IMG/VR virus record: IMGVR_UViG_3300027896_000001
Location: 62,001-126,000 of that record
Strand: one strand, 5' to 3'
Origin: a virus
DNA length: 64,000 nucleotides
The notes under the pieces were generated by a model, which worked only from the letters and a program-made list of their open reading frames with translations, made no database searches and had not been told where the DNA came from. A program made the translations under genes and the position numbers. Shown one piece after another: positions 24,824 through 34,566 of this stretch. The stretch's first letter is position 1. Each line of letters begins with the position of its first letter.

Positions 24824-27800
24824 ATGCCAACAGAAACCTCCCAAAAAACCCTGGAACAACTCTTGCAAATGCAGCAGGACGCCAGGAATAATCTCATTAT
24901 TAATACCACTGTAAAAGACACAGTTGGACAGATTCTTAATTCTGTCGAGAATGATGACGTAAAACTTAACATTAACAACTTAAGGGTTGTTGAAAAATAT
25001 GATAATAAAAATATTGCTCAGCAGAAAGAAGTAAGAAACAAAGGACAATCGTGGTCAAATGATCTCCGAGGCGATATTCAATTAATAGATAAAAAGACGA
25101 ATAAGGTGGTAGATTCAGTAAAAAATATGAAGGTTGCCGATATACCTAAAATTACCGATCGTGGAACGTTTCTTATAGGCGGTATAGAATATCAATTTAC
25201 GAAACAGGCACGATTAAAACCGGGAGTTTACACAAATAGAAAAAGAAACGGGGAAATAAATTCCTTTTTCAATGTCGATAAAACTGTTGATTTTGAAAGA
25301 GGATTTAATAATAATTTTAAACTGGGCTTTGACCCTGAAAAAAAAGTATTCATGATGACATACGGAACTAAAAATGTTCCGCTGATAAATGCATTAAGAA
25401 CTGTCGGCGTCACGAATAAGGAACTTGAAGATACATGGGGAAAAGATGTTTTCAGCGCAAATTCAAACGCATATGATAAATATCAGGATATAAATCAAAA
25501 CAAATTGTATGAAGCTGTATTTGGAAAACACCCACCCAGAGAACTTAACCATCTTGACGTTTCGAAACAAATTAAGGAAAGATTATTTGCCACAGAACTT
25601 GATCCGAAAGTAACAACAGTAACCCTTGGGAAGCCGTATAAAGAAGTTAATAAAGACGCCATTCTCGACGCTTCTAAAAAAATACTTGATATAAACAGGG
25701 GCGTTGTTGAAAGCGATGACCGGGAGGCACTGATATTTAAATCGTTCCATGATGTCGAAGACCATATAAGAGAAAAGCTTATTAAGGGTTCTGATAAAAT
25801 TATAAATAATATTAAATATAAGCTTGGGAAAAACAGGACGATCAACAAGTCGTTAAGTCCGCAGATGTTTAATTCTTTTACTATTGGGACAATAACAAAT
25901 AGTAGTTTGTCAAACCCCCCATCCCAAACAAACCCTCTTTCGATAATAGGTGAGAGTTCAAAATTCAGCATTATGGGAGAAGGTGGAATTGGATCAATGA
26001 ACGCGGTTACGAATGAGGCCCGGCAGATATCCAACAGCCAAATGGGATTTATTGATCCTCTTCATACACCAGAAGGCCCGGGCATAGGCGTGGCGGTTCA
26101 TACAACGCTTAATACGGTTAAGGTGGGTAATGACATTTATTCAAAATTTTTAGATCCTCACGGAAAAAAGGTAATGCTTTCACCCCTTGATGTCTATAAT
26201 AAAAATCTTGCATTTCCTGATCAATTTACTTTAAAAAATGGAAAACCGATCGCATTATCAGATACGGTAAAAGTTATTAACGCTGGAAAAATGACAGAAG
26301 TCCATAAAGACAAAGTTGATTTTATAGTTCCAAGCGCCATGGGAATGTTTGACACTTCCGCCAATTCAATTCCATTTTTAGATTCTATACAACCTAATCG
26401 TGGCCTTACAGCTTCTAAAATGCAAGAGCAGGCGCTATCATTAAAGCATCGCGATAAGCCATTATTTAAAATACTAAACGACAAGGGAACTCCATTTTCA
26501 GAAACACTTGCCGATGTTATGGCGTTACCAAAATCCCCTGTTGATGGAAAAATTAAAAAAATAGCTCGTGATCATATTATCGTTAAAGACAAGCGTGGAG
26601 ACGATCACAAAATTCATCTTTATAATAATTTTTCCCTTAATACTGAAAGTTTTTTTCATAATGAACCGGTTGTAAAAGAGGGAGATTCCGTAAAAGAAGG
26701 AGATCGACTTGCGGACAATAATTTTACAAAAGATGGACAGTTAGCTCTTGGGGCAAACCTTCGAGTAGCGTATATTCCGTACAGAGGATATAATTACGAA
26801 GACTCTGCCATAATGTCTGAGTCAGCTGCTAAAAAACTAACCTCTCAGCATATTTATGATTTGAAAACAAAACGCACGGCAAAAGGCGTATTTTCTGCAA
26901 ATAAATTCAAAGCTTATTATCCAGAAGAATTGACAGCAAATAATATTAAAAAACTGGATAAGGATGGTATTATTATTCCCGGCCAAACAGTTGAACACGG
27001 CGATATTGTAATAGCACATCTTGAGAAAAAAGTTCCGACAGCCGATGATCTTGCAATAGGGCGACTTGATAAACAACTTAAGCGTGATATGGCTGATCAT
27101 TCAGTTCGATGGGAAAACAATCATGTCGGCGTTGTAACTGATGTAAAAAAACAGGGAAACAGCGTTATAGTAAATATCAAAACAGAAGAACCTCTTAAGG
27201 TGGCTGATAAAATTTCTGGACTTCACGGAAATAAACATATCATATCGAAAATAGTTCCTGATGATCAAATGCCGTTTGATCCTAAAACAGGAAAACACAT
27301 CGAACTTACAATGAGCCCTATCGGAGTATCTGGAAGAATAAACACTTCGCAATTACTTGAAAGCGCAATAGGAAAAATTGCTGAAAAAACCGGGGAACAA
27401 TATCCTATAAGAAATTTTTCCCCTGTAGATAATTCTCGAAAAATTCTTGAAGATTTGAAAAGTGTTGGCTTGTCTGATAAAGACATTCTTGTTGATCCTG
27501 TTACAAAAAAACCTTATAAAAATCCTATAGCCACTGGCGTCGCCCATATACTTAAATTAGAACATAAAGTCGACCATAAATTCTCCGCAAGATATAAAGA
27601 CGGGTATGATTCGAATGAACAACCTGTAACTGGAGGAGAAACCGGAGCAAAAAATTTAGGAAGACTTGAAATAGGAGCGCTTCTTGCAAGAGGCGCCAAT
27701 GAAAATTTAAAAGAAATGTATACTATTAAAGGCCAGCGAAATGATGAATATTGGAAAGCGATGGAAACCGGGCAGTCTCTTCCTCCTCCTAAAAATGCTT

Positions 27801-30800
27801 TTGTTTGGGATAAAATGCTTGCTATGATGCATGGTTCCGGAATAAATGTTCAACAAAAGGGAAAAACATTTACTCTTAAACCAATGACAGATGCAGAAAT
27901 TATAGAAAAATCAAAAGGAGAGCTTTTAAGCCCTACTGACACTTATAGGTTTAAAGATATGGCCCCGATGAAGGAAGGACTTTTTGATCCAGTAAAGGCT
28001 GGAGGAATATTTGGAGAAGATTATACTCATTTTAAACTTCCGGAAAAAACACTTAATCCGATAGCGGCAACCGCAGCGGCAACTCTTATTGATCTGCCAT
28101 TAAAAAGATTAGAAAACATTGTAATAGGAAAACAATTTGTAGATAAAACAACCGGGCAAATAGTGGCTCCTGGAACCCCGAATTCTGTATCAGGTGGTCC
28201 AGCGCTTGAAATTCTTTTAAACTCAATTAAACCTAAAGAGGATTTAAAGCAAGCTATAGAAATGCTTGATAAGGCAAAAAATCCCACCGAAATTAACAGG
28301 CTTAATAAAAAAATAAAATATCTTAAAGCTTTGGAAAAAAATAAGATGAAACCGACGGATTATTTAATACAAAATGTTTTAGTCATTCCGTCAAAATATC
28401 GTCCTGTTTTTACAATGGGCGCAAATGATACCGTGATAACTTCCGATGTAAATGACCTGTATCAGCAAACAGCTCATACAGCAAATGCTTTAAAAGAACT
28501 GAATGCTCAAATTAGTTCAGTCGTCAAGGATGAGGATGTAAAAAATCTTCAACTTGCCGAAGCGCGTGGTCAGATGTATCAGGATTTAAAAGCTGTTTAT
28601 GGCCTTCAGGAACCAACGTCATATCTTAACAGGGTTCATAATAAAAAGGGTTTTGTGATGCAGATAGACGGTGGAGAAAAACAAACCAAAGAAGGATATT
28701 TTCAAGATAAGGTTGTTTCGAGAAAACAGGATATTGTAGGAAGGTCAACCATTATTTTAAATCCTAATCTTGGTGGAGATGAAATTGGAATACCGAAAGA
28801 AATGGCTACAAAAATATTCCAACCCTTCATCATGAAGAAAATGGTATCATGGGGGTATTCTCCTCTTGAGGCCCAAAAACATATCACTGACGAAACGCCA
28901 ATATTTGATAGAGCAAGACAAGTAGTTACGGATGAAAAACTTGTGATAGCTAATAGGGCTCCTTCTCTTCATCGTTGGAACATGACCGCATTTAAACCAA
29001 GATTGGTTGAAGGAAAATCAATCGAAGTTCCAACGGTTGTTGTTCAGAGAAACTTTGGAGGCGATTTTGATGGAGATACATTTCAGATTCATGTTCCTAT
29101 TTCTCCAAAAGCCCAGGCAGAAGCGGAAAGAATGAAACCTTCTGCCAGTATGTTAAAAGTAGGATATGATGAAGTTCTTAACAGGCCATTAAAGGATGTC
29201 ATTACCGGGGCCTGGCTGGTATCAAAAGGAAAAGGCGGAATAGATACCGGATTAAAATTTGATAATCTTAAAGACGCGCAGCAGGCATATAAACAAAATA
29301 AATTTGATCATGGCGATAGCGTCCAAATAGGTAAAATAAAAGCTCCTTATGGAATGCATGAAATAAACAGTGTTGTTCCTGAAGGTGATAAAAAATGGGA
29401 TATTGAACTTAATGACAAAAATACCCAAGGTTGGATAAGAGATATTACAAAAAAACATAATGGAAAATTAGGGCTTGCATTAGCAGATAAAATAAAAGAA
29501 GTTGGAAATAATTATGCCACTGATTTTGGATTTACTCTTGGCGTTTCAGATACGGTTTCTCATAATGATTTAAGAAACGAATTATTAAGAGAAGCTAATA
29601 AAAAAATAGATAAAAAAAATCCGATTACTATATTAAAAGCGTATTCTGATATATTGCAAAAAGGTCATGCAGAATTGGCGAAAAATCTTGGCGAACACAC
29701 AATGGTTGGAATAGGAATAAAATCAGGAGGCGGAAGAGATATAAGCAATACAGCAGCTATTAATTTCATGCCTGGAATAGTGACAGATGCTAATGAAGTT
29801 CCTATTCTTATGCCGATAACAAAATCGTATTCTGAAGGATTAGATACAGTTGGGTATTGGGCAGCTTCTCATGGTGCTCGTGGTGGTAATATAAAAAAAT
29901 CAATATCATCTTCCTTGCCTGGCTGGATGACAAAAGATCTTATGAGTTCTTTATACGAAACAAGAATAGTTTCCGAAGAACCTGCGGATCAAAAAGGAAT
30001 TGAATATTCAGTTGAAGATAAAAAAGGAATCATGAATAGATTTCTTGCAAAAGATGTTAAGACAACCGGAGGAAAAATTATAGCAAAAAGAAATGAAGTT
30101 GTAAGTTCAGATGTTGTTAATAAATTAAATCAACATAAGATAAAAAGTGTATTTGTTCAATCACCTCTTACCGATCCAACACCTGGAGACGGATTTTCAT
30201 CTTATTCGTATGGGACAGATTATAACAATAAACTGCATAATATTGGTGATAATATCGGAATTATGTCTGCCCACACTGTAACCGAACCGGCTTTAAACTG
30301 GGCCATGAAAGCATTTCATACAGGCGGTGCATTAGAACTTAATAAAAAAACAACAGGAACTGTTTTTGATAAATTATGGAATACTTTAAAATTCACACAA
30401 CTTCCAAATAAAGCAACTTTGGCGAGCATGCATGGGGTCGTGGATGGAATTAAAAAATCTTCGATTGGTGGTTGGGACGTGATTCTTAATGATGGAAACA
30501 AACAGGATGTCAGGTATATAAACGCGAACAACGAACCTGTTGTAAAAAAGGGAGACATTGTAAAACCGGGAGATTTTCTTTCGACAGGAGACCCCTCTCC
30601 TCATGATATACTTAAATATAAAGGAATGCCCGAAACACAAAAATTTCTTGTTGATCATATAAATGAAATAGTTGATAAGAAACTGGATAAAAGAGATATT
30701 GAAACGATGGTGCGAGGGCTTACAAATACGACCAGAATTCTTGATCCTGGTTCACATCCGAATTTTGTAAAAGGTGATACTGCATCCCTTACAATGATTG

Positions 30801-31156
30801 AAGATTACAACAACAGGAATAAAAAAGAAGATGATCTTGAAAACACTTTTGGCGATCATCTTGCTCGAAATTATGGACATTTAAAAGAAGGAACTAAAAT
30901 AGGAAAAAAAGAAATTGAAACAATAGGAAAATTAGGGTTTAATAGAGTGGATATTTACAAAGACAGAATTAAACATGAACCATTTTTAACCCCTACTGGA
31001 ATTCAAGCAAAAGCAAAAGTGTCAGAAGACTGGATAGCAAGATTGGCACATAATAGATTAGATGCCGTATTAAGAGAAGGGGCAACGCAGGGATGGAAAA
31101 CCGAAATAACTTCTACATCTCATCCGTTGCCGTCACTTATAACAGGAACATTTTAA
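24824..31156 (+). CDS. Single-chain beta-beta' RNA polymerase
   Basis: 2110 residues. The first half matches bacterial RpoB: PLHTPEGPGIGV, VAYIPYRGYNYEDSAIMSE, DKISGLHGNKHIISKI (near 795), MSPIGVSGRINTSQLLE and LEIGALLARGANENLKEM. The second half matches RpoC: IANRAPSLHRWNMTAFKPRL, the catalytic loop FGGDFDGDTFQIHVP (near 1412) with all three aspartates, and trigger-loop/bridge-like MPITKSYSEGLDTVGYW, ASHGARGG. It therefore joins beta and beta' in one chain; no alpha or sigma gene is seen here. This should transcribe phage genes independently of the host enzyme. Known phage enzymes are split chains (phiKZ type) or distant single chains (YonO, crAss type), so this closer-to-bacterial fusion is unusual. 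The start follows AAGG; the binding site is modest. Confidence 0.95.
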   Translation: MPTETSQKTLEQLLQMQQDARNNLIINTTVKDTVGQILNSVENDDVKLNINNLRVVEKYDNKNIAQQKEVRNKGQSWSNDLRGDIQLIDKKTNKVVDSVKNMKVADIPKITDRGTFLIGGIEYQFTKQARLKPGVYTNRKRNGEINSFFNVDKTVDFERGFNNNFKLGFDPEKKVFMMTYGTKNVPLINALRTVGVTNKELEDTWGKDVFSANSNAYDKYQDINQNKLYEAVFGKHPPRELNHLDVSKQIKERLFATELDPKVTTVTLGKPYKEVNKDAILDASKKILDINRGVVESDDREALIFKSFHDVEDHIREKLIKGSDKIINNIKYKLGKNRTINKSLSPQMFNSFTIGTITNSSLSNPPSQTNPLSIIGESSKFSIMGEGGIGSMNAVTNEARQISNSQMGFIDPLHTPEGPGIGVAVHTTLNTVKVGNDIYSKFLDPHGKKVMLSPLDVYNKNLAFPDQFTLKNGKPIALSDTVKVINAGKMTEVHKDKVDFIVPSAMGMFDTSANSIPFLDSIQPNRGLTASKMQEQALSLKHRDKPLFKILNDKGTPFSETLADVMALPKSPVDGKIKKIARDHIIVKDKRGDDHKIHLYNNFSLNTESFFHNEPVVKEGDSVKEGDRLADNNFTKDGQLALGANLRVAYIPYRGYNYEDSAIMSESAAKKLTSQHIYDLKTKRTAKGVFSANKFKAYYPEELTANNIKKLDKDGIIIPGQTVEHGDIVIAHLEKKVPTADDLAIGRLDKQLKRDMADHSVRWENNHVGVVTDVKKQGNSVIVNIKTEEPLKVADKISGLHGNKHIISKIVPDDQMPFDPKTGKHIELTMSPIGVSGRINTSQLLESAIGKIAEKTGEQYPIRNFSPVDNSRKILEDLKSVGLSDKDILVDPVTKKPYKNPIATGVAHILKLEHKVDHKFSARYKDGYDSNEQPVTGGETGAKNLGRLEIGALLARGANENLKEMYTIKGQRNDEYWKAMETGQSLPPPKNAFVWDKMLAMMHGSGINVQQKGKTFTLKPMTDAEIIEKSKGELLSPTDTYRFKDMAPMKEGLFDPVKAGGIFGEDYTHFKLPEKTLNPIAATAAATLIDLPLKRLENIVIGKQFVDKTTGQIVAPGTPNSVSGGPALEILLNSIKPKEDLKQAIEMLDKAKNPTEINRLNKKIKYLKALEKNKMKPTDYLIQNVLVIPSKYRPVFTMGANDTVITSDVNDLYQQTAHTANALKELNAQISSVVKDEDVKNLQLAEARGQMYQDLKAVYGLQEPTSYLNRVHNKKGFVMQIDGGEKQTKEGYFQDKVVSRKQDIVGRSTIILNPNLGGDEIGIPKEMATKIFQPFIMKKMVSWGYSPLEAQKHITDETPIFDRARQVVTDEKLVIANRAPSLHRWNMTAFKPRLVEGKSIEVPTVVVQRNFGGDFDGDTFQIHVPISPKAQAEAERMKPSASMLKVGYDEVLNRPLKDVITGAWLVSKGKGGIDTGLKFDNLKDAQQAYKQNKFDHGDSVQIGKIKAPYGMHEINSVVPEGDKKWDIELNDKNTQGWIRDITKKHNGKLGLALADKIKEVGNNYATDFGFTLGVSDTVSHNDLRNELLREANKKIDKKNPITILKAYSDILQKGHAELAKNLGEHTMVGIGIKSGGGRDISNTAAINFMPGIVTDANEVPILMPITKSYSEGLDTVGYWAASHGARGGNIKKSISSSLPGWMTKDLMSSLYETRIVSEEPADQKGIEYSVEDKKGIMNRFLAKDVKTTGGKIIAKRNEVVSSDVVNKLNQHKIKSVFVQSPLTDPTPGDGFSSYSYGTDYNNKLHNIGDNIGIMSAHTVTEPALNWAMKAFHTGGALELNKKTTGTVFDKLWNTLKFTQLPNKATLASMHGVVDGIKKSSIGGWDVILNDGNKQDVRYINANNEPVVKKGDIVKPGDFLSTGDPSPHDILKYKGMPETQKFLVDHINEIVDKKLDKRDIETMVRGLTNTTRILDPGSHPNFVKGDTASLTMIEDYNNRNKKEDDLENTFGDHLARNYGHLKEGTKIGKKEIETIGKLGFNRVDIYKDRIKHEPFLTPTGIQAKAKVSEDWIARLAHNRLDAVLREGATQGWKTEITSTSHPLPSLITGTF

Positions 31157-31187
31157 ACTGGTTTTAAACTAAAACAAAGGTGGTGTT

Positions 31188-31955
31188 ATGGAAGACAAAA
31201 TTGAATTTCTTTCAAAACTTGCAGCGGAGGTTGAAAAGGATGAATCCGACAAAGGAAAAGATTCCAAGTCTTCGGGAGATAAACCTGACTCTGGAGAAAA
31301 AAAGGAATCAAAGAAAAAACCTCCATTTTTTGCTAAAAAAAATGGAGGCGATGCTGGAGATAAAGAAAATAAAGGAGATGGTGGTGAACAACCTCCAGCA
31401 GAGGGAAAAGAAGAAAAGGGAGGAAATCCTTTCGCAAAAAATCAGTCAACTGGAGAAGGAGATAATGCTGAAGCAGGAAAAGGAACGCCTGGAGAGGAGC
31501 AACAGGAACCTGCTCAAGGCGCAGGGACAAATCAAATTGATCCGGCGGCCATTATCGAGTTCTTTGCCGGAAATCCAACCCCAACAGACGAAATGTTCCA
31601 TCAATTTGCAGAGTCAAATGGATTCGATGTCCCCGCGGCAGAAGCTGCCGCTTATGTTCTCGCAGGCAAATACATAATGTTACTTAGGGGAGGAAAGTCC
31701 GGAACGGCCCAGTTGGATCCAAATTCTGTAGACCCTCAACAACTTCAAATGGGAATTGAAGTCGAGGCAGAACATACTGATGATCCAACAACAAGGAAAA
31801 AAATTGCTCTTGATCATCTTACTGAAGATCCAGAATATTACACGAAGCTTCAACAGATGGAAGGAGGGGGAGAGCAAATAGCGGCCGAACCAACAGATCA
31901 AGGATCACAGACAGATCAGAAACCACAACCTCAATCTCAGCAGCCCCCACAGTAA
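31188..31955 (+). CDS. Acidic low-complexity protein
   Basis: 255 residues with AAAGGTGG upstream. It starts MEDKIEFLSKLAAEVEKDE, then a long Glu/Lys/Gly/Asp-rich disordered stretch to about 115, an ordered helical domain (IIEFFAGNPTPTDEMFHQF to about 170) and a Gln/Pro-rich tail. It follows the RNA polymerase in the same transcription unit, ahead of a strong terminator, and might be a polymerase accessory or virion protein. No family is recognised. Confidence 0.65.
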   Translation: MEDKIEFLSKLAAEVEKDESDKGKDSKSSGDKPDSGEKKESKKKPPFFAKKNGGDAGDKENKGDGGEQPPAEGKEEKGGNPFAKNQSTGEGDNAEAGKGTPGEEQQEPAQGAGTNQIDPAAIIEFFAGNPTPTDEMFHQFAESNGFDVPAAEAAAYVLAGKYIMLLRGGKSGTAQLDPNSVDPQQLQMGIEVEAEHTDDPTTRKKIALDHLTEDPEYYTKLQQMEGGGEQIAAEPTDQGSQTDQKPQPQSQQPPQ

Positions 31956-31976
31956 TATTTAATTTTTTCAATGTGT

Positions 31977-32010
31977 AAAAAAAGCGCCTATAGAAAAGGC
32001 GCTTTTTTTA
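31977..32010. terminator. Bidirectional rho-independent terminator
   Basis: GCGCCT-ATAGAAA-AGGCGC flanked by AAAAAAA and TTTTTTT, placed between converging genes; it serves both strands. Confidence 0.9.
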
Positions 32011-32011
32011 T

Positions 32012-32287
32012 TTATAAACGTCTCGCAAAAGCACGAAGTAACGCTTCGTTATTTAGGCATCCGCCGTGCTTTGCGTGTTGGTGGATGTGCCTGCCGACTC
32101 CTTGTTTTTTTTCAGCGGGCGCATCTTCAAATTCAAGAACTTCGCCGTCGAATATTGCATCTATAACTTGGTGCCAAACCTTTCGATCTTTCAGATAATT
32201 AAAATCCTCATCCGACGGCGAACTACCGCAATGGCCCGGGAATATGAATCCGCCGGTTTCGTCAATTTCAATATGATAACTTGGCAT
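32012..32287 (-). CDS. Hypothetical protein, His/Cys-rich
   Basis: 91 residues with AAAGGAA upstream. It has several His and Cys (FPGHCGSSPS, GRHIHQHAKHGGC), perhaps a metal site, and ends in an Arg-rich helix (NNEALLRAFARRL). It ends at a bidirectional terminator and lies downstream of a structured RNA on the same strand. No family is recognised. Confidence 0.6.
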   Translation of the reverse strand: MPSYHIEIDETGGFIFPGHCGSSPSDEDFNYLKDRKVWHQVIDAIFDGEVLEFEDAPAEKKQGVGRHIHQHAKHGGCLNNEALLRAFARRL

Positions 32288-32339
32288 ACTGTTCCTTTCT
32301 TGCGCCCGCCTACAATCTCGCTCTCGGCAGGCATTTACA

Positions 32340-32616
32340 CCAACGTTCAGGCGAACGGCTGTACGTGGCGGTAGCGGGAGACGTAGGATTATCCCTACAA
32401 CGATCTATTACTACGTCCACATATCGTTGACTTACCGCCATGACAGCCTTTGCCTTGTTGTGTGCTGTACTGTTGGCAAAGCATCGGGAATCGAACCCGC
32501 TTCTCTCGGCTTCCAAAGTAGCTAACTTTGGCATGGTTGAGCGAGGTACCATCGGACTACTCGCGAGACGTACCGACATTTATCCTCCCTGCTCCTGCCA
32601 ACAGTATTGCACACAA
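32340..32616 (-). ncRNA. Structured RNA with pseudoknot and T-loop-like hairpin
   Basis: On the minus strand, 32616-32609 and 32606-32596 pair with 32458-32465 and 32468-32478 (19 pairs with a small internal loop). This closes a domain with hairpins CCAAAG-TTAGCTA-CTTTGG and CGGG-TTCGATT-CCCG, the latter a classical T-loop. A second domain has GGCTGT/ACAGCC (32357/32443), GGCGGTA/TACCGCC (32367/32433) and a crossing pair of stems at 32380-32386/32411-32417 and 32399-32404/32423-32428, an H-type pseudoknot. It looks tRNA-like but has no proper acceptor or D arm. The role is unknown. Confidence 0.6.
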
Positions 32617-32625
32617 CTATACGCA

Positions 32626-32922
32626 TTACGGCGTAACTGGCGCATTATGGATTACGCCAGACTTTTTAGGGCCGGTCTTCAGTTTTGACCGCGGTTTCGA
32701 CTTCGGGCGCGGTTTCGGCTTTGAGCGCGATTTCGACTTATGGCGCGATTTCGACCTTGATTTTGATTTCGATTTTGATCTCTTTCTGCGTGGCGCCGAG
32801 TCGTCATCGTCTTCTTCATTACTTTTTTTCCTTGTTCTCATAAAGAAGAAAGTTCCCAACCCTCCTGCAAGAATACCGCCTGCAGCTGACAGACCCATCA
32901 ATACTTCTTTTCTTAAACCCAT
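32626..32922 (-). CDS. Membrane-anchored Lys/Arg/Ser-rich protein
   Basis: 98 residues from the ATG at 32922, chosen because AGGAGGG lies five bases upstream; the in-frame GTG at 32928 would overlap it. Residues 5-29 (EVLMGLSAAGGILAGGLGTFFF) are a membrane helix, followed by an acidic patch (EEDDDDS) and about 45 residues of KSKSRSK-type repeats (SR-protein-like), ending in a short tail. The basic part could bind nucleic acid or polyanions at the membrane. It has a long structured leader that can mask its ribosome binding site. Confidence 0.65.
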   Translation of the reverse strand: MGLRKEVLMGLSAAGGILAGGLGTFFFMRTRKKSNEEDDDDSAPRRKRSKSKSKSRSKSRHKSKSRSKPKPRPKSKPRSKLKTGPKKSGVIHNAPVTP

Positions 32923-32928
32923 CGACAC

Positions 32929-33098
32929 CCTCCTTTTGGTTAAGAATTAAACTAGTGGCTTTATCGCCACATTTGTAATTTCAAAATGGCAGGGGAAAGG
33001 ACGGGTCTACTGACCCGCCCTTTCAGGGACCTGAGTTACCCTTAACCAAAAGGAGGTTTCAATAACTCAGATCTGCCCTATCCCCCTGAATTGAAATT
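32929..33098 (-). promoter_or_regulatory. Riboswitch-like leader with anti-SD loop
   Basis: The minus-strand leader forms a three-way junction: terminal stem AATTTCAA/TTGAAATT (33098-33091 with 32984-32977) extended by CAGGGG/CCCCTG; one arm CTGAGTTA/TAACTCAG (33070/33031) whose loop holds CCTCCTTTTGGTTAAG; a second arm AAAGG-CGGGTC/GACCCG. A hairpin GTGGC-GATAAA-GCCAC follows. The loop sequence (33056-33041) is exactly complementary over 16 bases to the ribosome binding region of the downstream gene (32944-32929). That is the layout of a translation-controlling RNA switch. Confidence 0.6.
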
Positions 33099-33114
33099 CA
33101 GAATTAAAGATCTT

Positions 33115-33132
33115 CAATATAGTTATTCCATA
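33115..33132 (-). promoter_or_regulatory. Candidate phage promoter motif
   Basis: Minus-strand TTATGGAATAACTATATTG, directly before the structured leader of the 98-residue gene. Confidence 0.5.
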
Positions 33133-33198
33133 ATTTACGTCAATATCACTTTGGTCTTTTATGTTGAAAAAGGCAAGTTATAAAGCTATATTTAGAAT

Positions 33199-34566
33199 AT
33201 GGAATATCAGTTATCAGTAGTGCCCCATATATGCAACGGTGTCATACACAACAAAATAAAAGACACCGAATTATACGAAGTAACTATACACGAGTCTCCA
33301 TTAGGTCCTCTTGCAAATCCAATTTACGCAACCGCTATTCATCCTTCAGGACTTCAAGGAAATTACAAACAAGGCGATTATGTAAAAACAATGATCCACT
33401 TCACATTCAGTGGTTCACAAAACAAAATTATAGGCGTAAAGGATGGATCATCTGTTCATATTCTCGGGCATTATAATGAAAAATCGTATCTGAACAAAAA
33501 AGTAGAAAATCCTCTTACAGCTTCCGGAGAAGATAAAACAACATTTTCAAATAAAAACAGCGGAGCAGGAATATCTGCCGGAGATAATGGAGAACTTAAA
33601 ACAGCATCTTCCGGGTCTGTTCATACGTTGCTTAAAGCTTTTGGATATGGATTAAATGAAGATATCCATCAAGTGTGGGCACAAAATCACAAAAGGGTAA
33701 TAGGAAATAATTCTCCATTTTATCTTTGCCTTGAACAGTTTGGAATGTACTCTGGCTCGGATGACGATGATAAATTATCGAAAACAACTGATGAAGACAA
33801 TCTTATTATTTTCCGAAGATTTGTAACACAAACGCAATCTCCGAATAATTGGATTTCCACATGTGAGGGAACATGCGCTCCTTTGGTTGGGCCCAATAAT
33901 GATTCTGATTTAATTGAAGTGTCTAAAGAAGTTCTTTTTTCTAAAATAGTAAATCATGGTGCTTCAAGGGCCACTATCGAAATGGGAGAACCTGGATCAT
34001 CGTTTATTAATTTAAGAATAGATGATGTTAAGCGTAATGAAGAGATTAGCTCCCATGCCGGGTCCCCGAATGCTACTCCGGCAAAATTAGGAAATCGATT
34101 TAAATTAACGATAAGTGATAAGGGCGCAGTAGATATTAAAGCTTCCGGAGAAGGAACTCCATTTAATAATAAAGACGGTTTTCATCTCAGTATTAGCGAA
34201 ACAGGAGAATTAAAAATACATAGCAAGGGTAAGATAAGTATTTCTCATGGAGATAATGATGAATCAAAAAATTCAATAGTTCTTGATCCTAAAAAAGGAA
34301 TTGATATTACAGCAAAAAAAGGATTCAGGGTAAACGGACTTGAATTAGTTACAAAAAAGTTTATCGACTGGATGAATGAAAATAAAAAAATGTTATGTCA
34401 AGTAACCTCAATAGGAGGTCCAGCTCCAATTCATCCTACTGCAATCCCAGGTTTTACACAAGGCGTCGCGTCAATGAACGACAACAATGGGTTTACAACA
34501 AAAAATGAAGGCGCGGAAGCGTCAGGAGAAATAAAAGATAAAGATGATACATTTCATTCTATTTAA
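33199..34566 (+). CDS. Baseplate central spike-like protein (gp5/VgrG type)
   Basis: 455 residues. The N-terminal 110 residues resemble the OB fold of gp5/gp138-type spikes (LGPLANPIYATAIHPSG, YKQGDYVKTMIHFTFSG, NKIIGV). A middle domain with paired cysteines (STCEGTC) follows, then strand repeats typical of a trimeric beta helix (FKLTISDKGAVDIKASG, FHLSISETGELKIHSKG, KNSIVLDPKKGIDITAKKG), and a C-terminal tip with GGPAPIHPT. The repeats with about 22-residue spacing support a spike shaft. It is followed by a cysteine hydrolase. No clear ribosome binding site precedes the ATG. Confidence 0.6.
   Translation: MEYQLSVVPHICNGVIHNKIKDTELYEVTIHESPLGPLANPIYATAIHPSGLQGNYKQGDYVKTMIHFTFSGSQNKIIGVKDGSSVHILGHYNEKSYLNKKVENPLTASGEDKTTFSNKNSGAGISAGDNGELKTASSGSVHTLLKAFGYGLNEDIHQVWAQNHKRVIGNNSPFYLCLEQFGMYSGSDDDDKLSKTTDEDNLIIFRRFVTQTQSPNNWISTCEGTCAPLVGPNNDSDLIEVSKEVLFSKIVNHGASRATIEMGEPGSSFINLRIDDVKRNEEISSHAGSPNATPAKLGNRFKLTISDKGAVDIKASGEGTPFNNKDGFHLSISETGELKIHSKGKISISHGDNDESKNSIVLDPKKGIDITAKKGFRVNGLELVTKKFIDWMNENKKMLCQVTSIGGPAPIHPTAIPGFTQGVASMNDNNGFTTKNEGAEASGEIKDKDDTFHSI

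Noticed and set aside
25495-26034. A 179-residue minus-strand frame within the RNA polymerase gene.
   Set aside because: Antisense shadow of a well-supported coding region.
32480-32610. A tRNA gene on the minus strand, suggested by TTCGATT T-loop and a 6-base anticodon-like stem.
   Set aside because: No normal acceptor or D arm pairs at the right distance, position 37 is a pyrimidine, and no CCA end fits; better described as part of a larger structured RNA.
32528-32950. A plus-strand frame rich in Phe/Asp/Arg repeats (FDRGFDFGRG).
   Set aside because: Antisense of the Lys/Arg/Ser-rich gene at 32626-32922, which has a good ribosome binding site.
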